22,927 nucleotides of DNA from CAZVIK01 sp964627045. GTDB lineage: Bacteria; Acidobacteriota; Terriglobia; Bryobacterales; Bryobacteraceae. Positions 6,144-12,633 of this stretch are shown here, one piece after another. The first letter of the stretch is position 1; every line of letters begins with the position of its first letter. Made by a program: the position numbers and the translations under genes. Under the pieces are notes generated by a model. That model did no database searches. It saw only the letters and a list, made by a program, of their open reading frames with translations, and was not told the DNA's origin. The stretch is from assembly GCA_964627045.1 (NCBI GenBank), contig CAZVIK010000046.1:1-22927 (forward strand), read 5' to 3'.

Positions 6144-7928
6144 TCAATCTGGACAGTCGGCAACCGCCCACTCGATGCCGCCGAGGATGGCGCGGCCGGG
6201 CATCGCGATTCCCTGCACCTCCTGGTAGGAAGAGTTCGTAAGGTTGGTGAGTTGCAGGAAGGGCCGCAGGCGGCCGGCGGTCCGCGCGAGGTGGAGGTCC
6301 ACGACGGCGTAGGGGTCGCGGTCCAGGCGGCGGACCAGACCCAGCCGGAGTCGCGCGTTGAGGCCCGCGGGAAACGCACCGTGCCAGGACACCACGGTGT
6401 TCCGGGAGGGGTAGTTGAAGACGTAGCGCGACAGGAGCCCGCCAAGCGCGGCGCGGGAGCCGTGAAGAGTGGTGTGGCGCACCTCCCATCGTTGAGTGGA
6501 CGACAGGCGTCCGGCGACGGCGGCTTCCAGGCCCGTGAAGCGCAGCTTCTGGATGTTGGCGGCGCGCCAGACATCGGCAGCCGTGGCGCGTACGTAGTCG
6601 ATGCCGCCGGTTTCGCGGCGCTGGAAGAGGGTGAGTTCCGCGCGCAGGCGTCCACCGGGGTGCCAGTCGGCGCCGGCGTCGTAGCTCCAGGCGCGCTCGG
6701 GCCGGAGCGTGGGCGAGCCGACGGTGGCGGGGTCGCGATAGTAGAGGTCCGTGAAGGTGGGCAGGCGGAAGGCGTGGCTGGCGGAGGCGCGGATCTTCAG
6801 CGTGGGGTGCAGCCAGGCGCCGCCGGCGAGGCTGGGGCTGAGCTGGAATCGCCCCGCGCCGTGCAGTTGCTCGCGCACACCAGCCGAAAGGGAGACACGG
6901 CGCAACGCGCGCAGGTCCAGGGCGAGATAGGCCGCGCCACCCGCGCGGCGGTGGTGGCCGAGGTTGTTGCTGGCGATGGTATCCCCGGACGCCTCCGCGC
7001 CGTAGTGCAGGCTGGCGTTGGCCCCCAGAGCCTCGCGGCGCCGGACGGCGCCCTGGTAGCTTTCGACGGCGTGGCGGTTTGTGTAGAACTCGGGCCGGTA
7101 GCGTTCCAGGACGAAGAGGTCCGTGTGGCGGCGGAAGCCGAAGGCGGCCTGGGTGCTTCCGCCGAGGTTTTGGCGGAGCGAGGCGAACCAAGTTTTGGTG
7201 CGCTCCCACGAATGGTAGTTGCCGTAGAAGAGGTCGGCGCCGAAGGGGCGGTCGGCGTGGCCCAGGGTGACGGCGGTCTCGCCGAGAGAGGTGGAAACCG
7301 TGGTTTGCGAAGAGAGCGCCGTGCTGCGGTAGTCACGATTGGGGAGGAAGCCGGTGGAGAAATCGCGAGCCGCCGAGAACTGCTGCGTCCAGCGGCGGCG
7401 CACAGCGGCCAGCGTCGCTTGCTGGTGGTTGGAGCCGAAGTTGCCGAGGCCCGCGCGCAGAGAGAATAGCGCCGCGCGGGGCGGCCGGGTTACCAGATTC
7501 ACGGCTCCACCGACGGCGTCCGAACCGTAAAGCGTGGAGCCGGAGCCTTTCAGGACTTCGATGCGCTCGACGGCCTGCACGGGCAGCGCGAGGTCCAGGT
7601 TGTGTTGCCCGGTCTGGGCGTCGTTCACGCGGAGTCCGTCAATGAGAACCAGGGTCTGGCCGAAGGACGCGCCGCGGATGGTAATGTCGGCTTGCACGCC
7701 GGCCGGGGCGCGCTGGCGCAGGTCGATGGAAGATTCGACCCGCAACCGGTCGGCAACGGAGCTTGAGAGCGCGGCGGGAGCTTCGTCTCCGATACGCGTG
7801 ATGGACCGGTCGGCTTCGTCAAGATCGACGGGCTCGAAAACGCCGGTCACCACGACGGAGTCCCGGCGTTCGGCTACGGGATCGCCGGCGGCCAGACACA
7901 ACAGGAGTGCGACCGGGAGCATGCCCAT
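6144..7928 (-). CDS. TonB-dependent outer membrane receptor, BtuB-like
   Basis: A 594-residue receptor. After a short signal peptide (MLPVALLLCLAAG) it has a TonB box-like DSVVVTG (23-29) and a plug domain (about 45-150: DITIRGASFGQTLVLIDGLR, VERIEVLKGSGSTLYGSDAV, GGAVNLVTRPP). A 22-stranded barrel of alternating polar and aromatic residues follows, with late family motifs such as RASASHAFRLPTFTDLYYRD and LRPERAWSYDAGADWHPGG. This is the BtuB/CirA class, which imports cobalamin, siderophores or similar ligands using TonB energy. The substrate is not fixed by sequence, and no cobalamin riboswitch fits in the 102-bp upstream gap. The protein ends IEWAVADCPD rather than with the usual terminal aromatic residue. 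It is divergent from the DsbA-like gene. No good ribosome binding site was seen. Confidence 0.9.
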   Translation of the reverse strand: MGMLPVALLLCLAAGDPVAERRDSVVVTGVFEPVDLDEADRSITRIGDEAPAALSSSVADRLRVESSIDLRQRAPAGVQADITIRGASFGQTLVLIDGLRVNDAQTGQHNLDLALPVQAVERIEVLKGSGSTLYGSDAVGGAVNLVTRPPRAALFSLRAGLGNFGSNHQQATLAAVRRRWTQQFSAARDFSTGFLPNRDYRSTALSSQTTVSTSLGETAVTLGHADRPFGADLFYGNYHSWERTKTWFASLRQNLGGSTQAAFGFRRHTDLFVLERYRPEFYTNRHAVESYQGAVRRREALGANASLHYGAEASGDTIASNNLGHHRRAGGAAYLALDLRALRRVSLSAGVREQLHGAGRFQLSPSLAGGAWLHPTLKIRASASHAFRLPTFTDLYYRDPATVGSPTLRPERAWSYDAGADWHPGGRLRAELTLFQRRETGGIDYVRATAADVWRAANIQKLRFTGLEAAVAGRLSSTQRWEVRHTTLHGSRAALGGLLSRYVFNYPSRNTVVSWHGAFPAGLNARLRLGLVRRLDRDPYAVVDLHLARTAGRLRPFLQLTNLTNSSYQEVQGIAMPGRAILGGIEWAVADCPD

Positions 7929-7993
7929 TGGGGAGTTTCAGGACCTGGGTTCTATGATAGCGGGCGCCGAAGCCCGGCGTGCGGAGCGGGGCG

Positions 7994-8014
7994 AGGGCCC
8001 TATGGCCCTACAAT
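7994..8014 (+). promoter_or_regulatory. Inverted repeat overlapping a candidate -10 before the DsbA-like gene
   Basis: AGGGCC (7994-7999) and GGCCCT (8004-8009) form a 6-bp inverted repeat with a 4-base spacer. It runs straight into TACAAT (8009-8014), a possible -10. The site lies in the divergent gap shared with the receptor gene, so it could be an operator. No -35 match is clear and the evidence is weak. Confidence 0.25.
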
Positions 8015-8030
8015 GGAATCGGGGGATGCA

Positions 8031-9044
8031 ATGAACCTTCTGGGCCGCCTTGGAGCCGGTGTACTTCTGTGGACGAGTTGCGCGGCGGTGTGTGCCTGGC
8101 CGCAGACGGTGGCGACCATTAACGGCCAAGCGGTCACCGAGCAGGAACTGGCGGCCACCATGGAAGGCCAACTGCTCCAATTGCGCCGGCAGGAATACGA
8201 AGCCAAAATGGGCGCGCTGGACGAACTGATCAACCGCAAACTGGTGGAGGCCGAAGCCAAGACGCGCGGCACGACGACGGAGAAGTTGCTGGCTGAGGAG
8301 GTCGAAGCCAAGGCGGGCACGCCGAGCGACGAGGAGATCGAGGCGTTCTACCAGGTTCAGAAAGAGCGGATCAACCGGCCGCTGGAGAACGTGCGGACGC
8401 AGATCCGGCAATTGCTGCGCCAGACCCGGCAGCAGGAGGCGCAGAACAACTTCTTCCGCCGCCTGCGGGAGAAGGCAAAAGTGGCGATCCTGCTGCGGCC
8501 TCCGAAGGTGGAGGTGACCTTCGACCGCGCGCGGGTGCGTGGCGACGCCGCGGCGCCCATCACGATCGTCGAGTTTTCCGACTTCCAGTGCACCTTCTGC
8601 CAGCGGGTTCAGCCGACGCTGCTGGAGGTCTTGGCCAAGTACAAGGGGAAGGTCAACCTGGCGTACCGCGATTTCCCGCTGGCGCAGATTCACCCGAGGG
8701 CGCACAAGGCGGCGCAGGCGTCCCGCTGCGCGCTGGAACAGGGCCGGTTCTGGGAGTATCACGACATTCTGTACGCCAACATCGAACGGCTGGCCGATGA
8801 CGATCTGTCGGGCTATGCCGCCAAGGCGGGACTGGACGGGCTGAAATTCGCCTCGTGCCTGAGTAGCGGCAGGCATGCGGCGGCGGTGGACGAAGACGCG
8901 CGTGCCGCGCAGAACGCGGGGCTGACCGGAACGCCGGGCTTTGTGGTTAATGGCACCGTTCTGGAGGGCGCACAGCCGATGTCGGCGTTCGTCGAGGTCA
9001 TCGAGGCGGAACTGGCGGCGCTCTCCAAAAAAGCGGGCGACTGA
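8031..9044 (+). CDS. Periplasmic SurA-N/DsbA-family thioredoxin fusion protein
   Basis: From ATG 8031 the protein has 337 residues. A signal peptide (MNLLGRLGAGVLLWTSCAAV) is followed by a SurA-N-like chaperone segment (about 25-150: VATINGQAVTEQELAATMEG, LDELINRKLVEAEAKTRG, then PSDEEIEAFY). Where a PpiC isomerase domain would come there is a thioredoxin/DsbA fold (about 160-330). It has the active site C187-T-F-C190, the cis-proline loop TGTPGFVVNG (P302) and the DsbA helical insert. It probably oxidises or isomerises disulfides in exported proteins that its N-terminal part holds. ATG 8031 was chosen over ATG 8013 because GGGGGA stands just before it and the signal peptide begins there. No DsbB or DsbD partner is in the window. 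Divergent from the receptor gene. Confidence 0.88.
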   Translation: MNLLGRLGAGVLLWTSCAAVCAWPQTVATINGQAVTEQELAATMEGQLLQLRRQEYEAKMGALDELINRKLVEAEAKTRGTTTEKLLAEEVEAKAGTPSDEEIEAFYQVQKERINRPLENVRTQIRQLLRQTRQQEAQNNFFRRLREKAKVAILLRPPKVEVTFDRARVRGDAAAPITIVEFSDFQCTFCQRVQPTLLEVLAKYKGKVNLAYRDFPLAQIHPRAHKAAQASRCALEQGRFWEYHDILYANIERLADDDLSGYAAKAGLDGLKFASCLSSGRHAAAVDEDARAAQNAGLTGTPGFVVNGTVLEGAQPMSAFVEVIEAELAALSKKAGD

Positions 9045-9054
9045 ACGGCCGCCG

Positions 9055-9471
9055 TCAGATCAGTTCGGATCCACGGAAAAAGAACGCCAGTTCGACGGCG
9101 GCGGTGTCCGGGCCGTCGGAGCCATGAATGGCGTTGCGCTCGATGCTGGCGGCGAAACGTTTACGGATGGTGCCCTCGGCCGCGTTGGCCGGGTTGGTCG
9201 CGCCCATCACTTCGCGCAACTCAACGATGGCGTCTTCGCGCTCCAGGGCCAGAACGATCACCGGGCCTTCGGTCATGAACGTGACCAGGCTTTCGTAGAA
9301 CCCCTTCGCACGGTGCACGGCGTAGAACTCGCCGGCCTGCGCACGGGTCATACGGAGCATGCGCGCACCCAAGATCTTGAAGCCCGCCGCTTCGAGCGCG
9401 GCCAGAATCTCTCCGGCGTGGCCCCCGGCCACCGCATCGGGCTTGATGATGGAAAAGGTCCGTTCGATCAT
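9055..9471 (-). CDS. ndk: Nucleoside diphosphate kinase
   Basis: A 138-residue protein of full family length. It starts MIERTFSIIKPDAV, the normal Ndk N-terminus with K10, and ends with the catalytic segment RNAIHGSDGPDTA, in which H116 is the residue that becomes phosphorylated. It moves the terminal phosphate of ATP to other nucleoside diphosphates in the cytoplasm and so balances NTP and dNTP pools. Its ATG shares bases with the TGA stop of sucD (ATGA), so translation is coupled; an AAGGA lies further upstream in the end of sucD. It is last in a sucC-sucD-ndk operon, which fits direct use of the nucleotide made by succinyl-CoA synthetase. The longer reading frame that runs upstream to 10260 is only the shadow of sucD. 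Confidence 0.97.
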   Translation of the reverse strand: MIERTFSIIKPDAVAGGHAGEILAALEAAGFKILGARMLRMTRAQAGEFYAVHRAKGFYESLVTFMTEGPVIVLALEREDAIVELREVMGATNPANAAEGTIRKRFAASIERNAIHGSDGPDTAAVELAFFFRGSELI

Positions 9472-10340
9472 GATTGGAGCGCGTCCTTCACTTTCTGTCC
9501 GATTTCGGCCGGCGTGACACAGACGTGGATTCCGGCATCGCGCATGGCGCGCATCTTGTCTTCGGCCTTGCCCGAACCCCCGGAGATGATGGCCCCCGCG
9601 TGACCCATGCGGCGGCCGGGCGGTGCGGTCTGCCCGGCGATGAAGCCCACCACGGGTTTCTTCACGTTCTCCTGGATGTAAGACGCGGCGTTTTCTTCCG
9701 CCGTGCCGCCGATTTCGCCGATCATAACGATGGCCTCGGTGCCGGGGTCCTCGTTGAAGAGCTTGATGGCGTCGATGAAATTCGTGCCGATGATGGGATC
9801 GCCGCCGATGCCGATGCAGGTGGATTGCCCGATGCCGAGCCGTGTGAGTTGATCCACCGCTTCGTAGGTCAGAGTGCCCGAGCGGGAGACCACACCGACC
9901 GAGCCCTGCATGTGGATGCGGCCGGGCATGATGCCGATCTTGCACTTGCCGGGGCTGATGATGCCGGGACAATTGGGACCGATCAGACGCGTGCGCCGGC
10001 CCTGGAGGAATTTCCAGGCCTTCACCATGTCGAGGGTGGGAATTCCCTCGGTGATGCAGACCACCAGTCCGATACCGGCATCGGCCGCTTCCATGATCGC
10101 GTCGGCGGCGGCGCCGGGCGGAACGAAGATGGCCGAGGCGTTGGCGCCGGTGCTGATGACGGCGTCGCGCACGGTGTTGAATACGGGCAGGTCCAGGTGC
10201 GTGGAGCCGCCGCGGCCGGGGACCACCCCGCCCACGATCTTGGTGCCGTAAGCGATGCACTGCTGGGCGTGGAAGGTGGCCTCCTTTCCGGTGAAACCCT
10301 GGAAGATCACGCGGGTGGTTTCGTCGATCAAGATGCTCAT
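9468..10340 (-). CDS. sucD: Succinate-CoA ligase, alpha subunit
   Basis: A 290-residue protein matching the alpha subunit that converts succinyl-CoA, phosphate and NDP to succinate, CoA and NTP in the TCA cycle. The CoA-binding Rossmann part comes first (VIFQGFTGKEATFHAQQCIA, then GTKIVGGVVPGRGG). After it come LIGPNCPGIISPGKCKIGIM and VSRSGTLTYEAV, and finally the flavodoxin-like part with the phosphorylated histidine in RRMGHAGAIISGG (H247). Length is normal and no key residue is missing. The gene overlaps sucC by 4 nt (ATGA) and ndk in the same way, so the three are translated as one unit. Confidence 0.97.
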   Translation of the reverse strand: MSILIDETTRVIFQGFTGKEATFHAQQCIAYGTKIVGGVVPGRGGSTHLDLPVFNTVRDAVISTGANASAIFVPPGAAADAIMEAADAGIGLVVCITEGIPTLDMVKAWKFLQGRRTRLIGPNCPGIISPGKCKIGIMPGRIHMQGSVGVVSRSGTLTYEAVDQLTRLGIGQSTCIGIGGDPIIGTNFIDAIKLFNEDPGTEAIVMIGEIGGTAEENAASYIQENVKKPVVGFIAGQTAPPGRRMGHAGAIISGGSGKAEDKMRAMRDAGIHVCVTPAEIGQKVKDALQS

Positions 10341-11494
10341 TGCGCCAACCCCACCACTTTCTCCGCAGCGTCGCGCATGCCGTCGGCCACGGTGAAATTC
10401 AAGCCGGAATCGTGAAGGATCCGGCGGCCCTCGTCCACGTTGGTGCCTTCCATGCGAACCACGATGGGAACCTGCACGTTGAACTGGCGGGCGGCCGCGA
10501 CCACGCCGGTGGCCAGCGTGTCGCAGCGCAGGATGCCGCCGAAGATGTTGATGAGCACCGCCTTCACGTTCTTGTCGGAAAGCAGGATGCGGAAGGCGTT
10601 CTGGATCTGTTCGGCGCTGGCGCCGCCGCCGACATCGAGGAAATTTGCGGGGTTGCCGCCGGCGTGCTTGATGATGTCCATGGTGGCCATGGCTAGGCCC
10701 GCCCCATTCACCATGCAGCCCACCGTGCCATCCAACTTGATGTAGTTCAGACCGAAGCGCGAGGCGTCCACTTCGAGCGGGTCCTCTTCATTGAGGTCGC
10801 GCAGTTCGAGCAGGTCCTTGTGGCGGTAGAGCGCGTTGTCGTCCAGGTTGAACTTGGCGTCCAGGGCGTAGACCTTGCCATCGGTGGTCAGGATGAAGGG
10901 GTTGATCTCGGCAAGAGAGGCATCGACGGCTTCGTAGGCCTTGGCGAGAGCGATCATCGCGGCCGCCGCCGCCGGAACGCTGGCCGGGGGAATTCCCATG
11001 CCGAAGGCCAGCTTGCGCGCCTGGAACGGAGTGAGGCCGGCGCCGGGCTCCAAGGGTTCCTTGAGGATCTTCCCTGGAGTCTTAGCGGCGACCTCCTCGA
11101 TATCGACGCCACCAGCGGCCGAGGCCATGAAGACGGGTTTAGCCTGCGCGCGGTCGAGCACGATACCGAGGTACAACTCGCGCTCGATGGGCAGCGTTTC
11201 CTCGATCAGCACGCGCTGGACAATGCGGCCCTCGGGGCCGGTCTGGTGCGTGACCAGCTTCATGCCTAGCATGCCGCGGGTAATCTCGACCGCATCCTGA
11301 AGGTTGCGGGCGACCTTGACGCCGCCGCCTTTGCCGCGGCCGCCGGCGTGAATCTGGGCTTTGACGACGACGCTGGAGCCGATCTTCTTTGCCGCGGCTT
11401 CGGCGCCTTCGGGCGAATAAACCACTTCGCCGCGAGGGACGGGAACGCCGAACCCGGCCAGGATGGCCTTGGCCTGATACTCGTGGATTTTCAT
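10337..11494 (-). CDS. sucC: Succinate-CoA ligase (ADP/GDP-forming), beta subunit
   Basis: A 385-residue beta subunit, close to the usual 385-390. It begins MKIHEYQAKAILAGFGVPVP. An ATP-grasp nucleotide-binding domain follows (VVKAQIHAGGRGKGGGVKVA near residues 43-62; LAEINPFILTTDGKVYALDA, which holds the metal ligands). The C-terminal ligase-CoA domain has NPANFLDVGGGAS and VLINIFGGILRCDTLATGVV. It pairs with SucD to form the enzyme. Nucleotide preference (ATP or GTP) cannot be read with confidence. The gene heads the sucC-sucD-ndk operon and is divergent from trpD across only 51 bp. No Shine-Dalgarno is seen, and the candidate -10 lies about 16 nt before the ATG, so the leader may be very short. 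Confidence 0.97.
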   Translation of the reverse strand: MKIHEYQAKAILAGFGVPVPRGEVVYSPEGAEAAAKKIGSSVVVKAQIHAGGRGKGGGVKVARNLQDAVEITRGMLGMKLVTHQTGPEGRIVQRVLIEETLPIERELYLGIVLDRAQAKPVFMASAAGGVDIEEVAAKTPGKILKEPLEPGAGLTPFQARKLAFGMGIPPASVPAAAAAMIALAKAYEAVDASLAEINPFILTTDGKVYALDAKFNLDDNALYRHKDLLELRDLNEEDPLEVDASRFGLNYIKLDGTVGCMVNGAGLAMATMDIIKHAGGNPANFLDVGGGASAEQIQNAFRILLSDKNVKAVLINIFGGILRCDTLATGVVAAARQFNVQVPIVVRMEGTNVDEGRRILHDSGLNFTVADGMRDAAEKVVGLAQ

Positions 11495-11517
11495 AGGAAA
11501 GGGCCTATGGTTATACT
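11488..11517 (+). promoter_or_regulatory. Candidate promoter of trpD
   Basis: TATACT (11512-11517) is a strong -10. About 18 bp upstream is TTTTCA, a 4-of-6 match to a -35, lying across the first codons of sucC. Transcription would start near 11524 and give a leader of about 22 nt without a visible Shine-Dalgarno. It would also exclude the alternative trpD ATG at 11507, which lies upstream of that start. Confidence 0.42.
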
Positions 11518-11539
11518 AAAGGACTCCCAGAAAACCCAA
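11510..11539 (-). promoter_or_regulatory. Candidate promoter of the sucC-sucD-ndk operon
   Basis: On the minus strand TTGGGT (11534-11539) is followed after 18 bp by TATAAC (11510-11515). The start of transcription would fall near 11503, only about 9 nt before the sucC ATG. It overlaps the candidate trpD -10 on the other strand. The match is moderate and was judged by eye. Confidence 0.4.
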
Positions 11540-11545
11540 TATATC

Positions 11546-12571
11546 ATGTCACTTCTTCCCTTCCTGGAATCGGTCATCTCCGGCAACAACCTGGACGCCG
11601 CGCAGGCCGAGGCGGCGATGCTGGAGATCCTTGGCGGCGAGGCGACCACGGCGCAGATTGCGGCGTTCCTGGTGGCGCTGCGGATGAAGGGAGAGACGCC
11701 GGGCGAGGTGGTGGGTTTCGCGCGGGCCATGCGGGAGAAGGCGGCGCGCGTGGACCCGGGGCCCGAGGCGCGGCCTCTGGTGGACACCTGCGGCACGGGG
11801 GGCGACCGCTCCGGAACGTTCAACATTTCGACGGCGGTGGCGTTCGTGGTGGCGGGCGCCGGTGTGTACGTGGCCAAGCACGGGAACCGTTCGATTTCGA
11901 GCAAGTGCGGCAGTGCGGACGTGATGGAGAGCCTTGGGGTGAAGCTGTCGCTCACGGCGGACCAGGTGGCGCGGTGCATTCGCGAAGTCGGGATCGGGTT
12001 TCTGTTCGCACCGGCGATTCACACCGCAACCAAGTACGCGCAGCCGGCGCGGGTGGAACTCAAGACGCGGACGGTGTTCAATATTCTGGGTCCGCTGACG
12101 AATCCATCGGGCGCAAGCGCGCAGCTTGTGGGGGCGCCGAATCCGCAGGCAGCCGAGTTGATGGCCGAGGCGCTGGCGGAGTTGGGGCTGGCGCGGGGAT
12201 TTGTGGTGCATGGCTCGGATGGCCTCGATGAGATCACCACAACTGGGCCGACGGTGGCCTTCGAGATTGCGCGTGGCGAGGTTTCGCGGGTGGAACTTAC
12301 GCCGGAGACGTTCGGCGTGGCGCGGGCGTCGAGCGGGGGTCTGAAGGGCGGCGACCGCGAGGCCAACGCGGCGACGGTGCGGGCAATTCTGGCGGGAGCG
12401 CCGGGGCCGAAGCGCGACATCGTGCTGGTGAACGCCTCGGCGGCCCTGGTGGCGGCGGGAGTGGCGGCGGATTTCGCCGAAGGCATGCGCCGGGCAGCCG
12501 AATCGATCAACTCCGGCCGGGCGTTGGGGAAGCTGGAGGCGCTGGCGGGGTACGCACAGAGGGCCGGTTAA
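11546..12571 (+). CDS. trpD: Anthranilate phosphoribosyltransferase
   Basis: A 341-residue enzyme for the second step of tryptophan synthesis, joining anthranilate to PRPP. The family marks are in order: VDTCGTGGD (80-87) for PRPP pyrophosphate, KHGNRS (111-116) and GSADVMESLG (122-131) for PRPP and metal, NILGPLTNP (179-187), and VHGSDGLDEIT (221-231). Length is typical. The start at 11546 (MSLLPFLESVI) matches the usual N-terminus; ATG 11507 would add 13 residues (MVILKDSQKTQYI) but overlaps the likely -10. No other trp gene is in the window, so this is an isolated copy, as is common in genomes with scattered trp genes. Downstream, 62 bp separate it from the converging TonB receptor gene. 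Confidence 0.96.
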   Translation: MSLLPFLESVISGNNLDAAQAEAAMLEILGGEATTAQIAAFLVALRMKGETPGEVVGFARAMREKAARVDPGPEARPLVDTCGTGGDRSGTFNISTAVAFVVAGAGVYVAKHGNRSISSKCGSADVMESLGVKLSLTADQVARCIREVGIGFLFAPAIHTATKYAQPARVELKTRTVFNILGPLTNPSGASAQLVGAPNPQAAELMAEALAELGLARGFVVHGSDGLDEITTTGPTVAFEIARGEVSRVELTPETFGVARASSGGLKGGDREANAATVRAILAGAPGPKRDIVLVNASAALVAAGVAADFAEGMRRAAESINSGRALGKLEALAGYAQRAG

Positions 12572-12633
12572 GGCCGGCTCGCCGTGAGATTCGCCCCGCT
12601 TGCGAGCTACCGGAGCCTTCGTTATGGGCGGCC

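Noticed and set aside
5940..7469. 509-residue open frame on the plus strand opposite the BtuB-like gene
   Set aside because: Gly/Ala/Glu-rich shadow produced by GC-rich codon use; the minus strand has a full set of receptor motifs.
9472..10260. N-terminal extension of the ndk reading frame on the minus strand
   Set aside because: It is an alternative frame of sucD (His/Arg-rich). The Ndk N-terminus begins at 9471 and overlaps the sucD stop as ATGA.
12572..12633. Intrinsic terminator between the converging trpD and receptor genes
   Set aside because: There are only short GC-rich inverted repeats with long or poor loops, and no U run on either strand.
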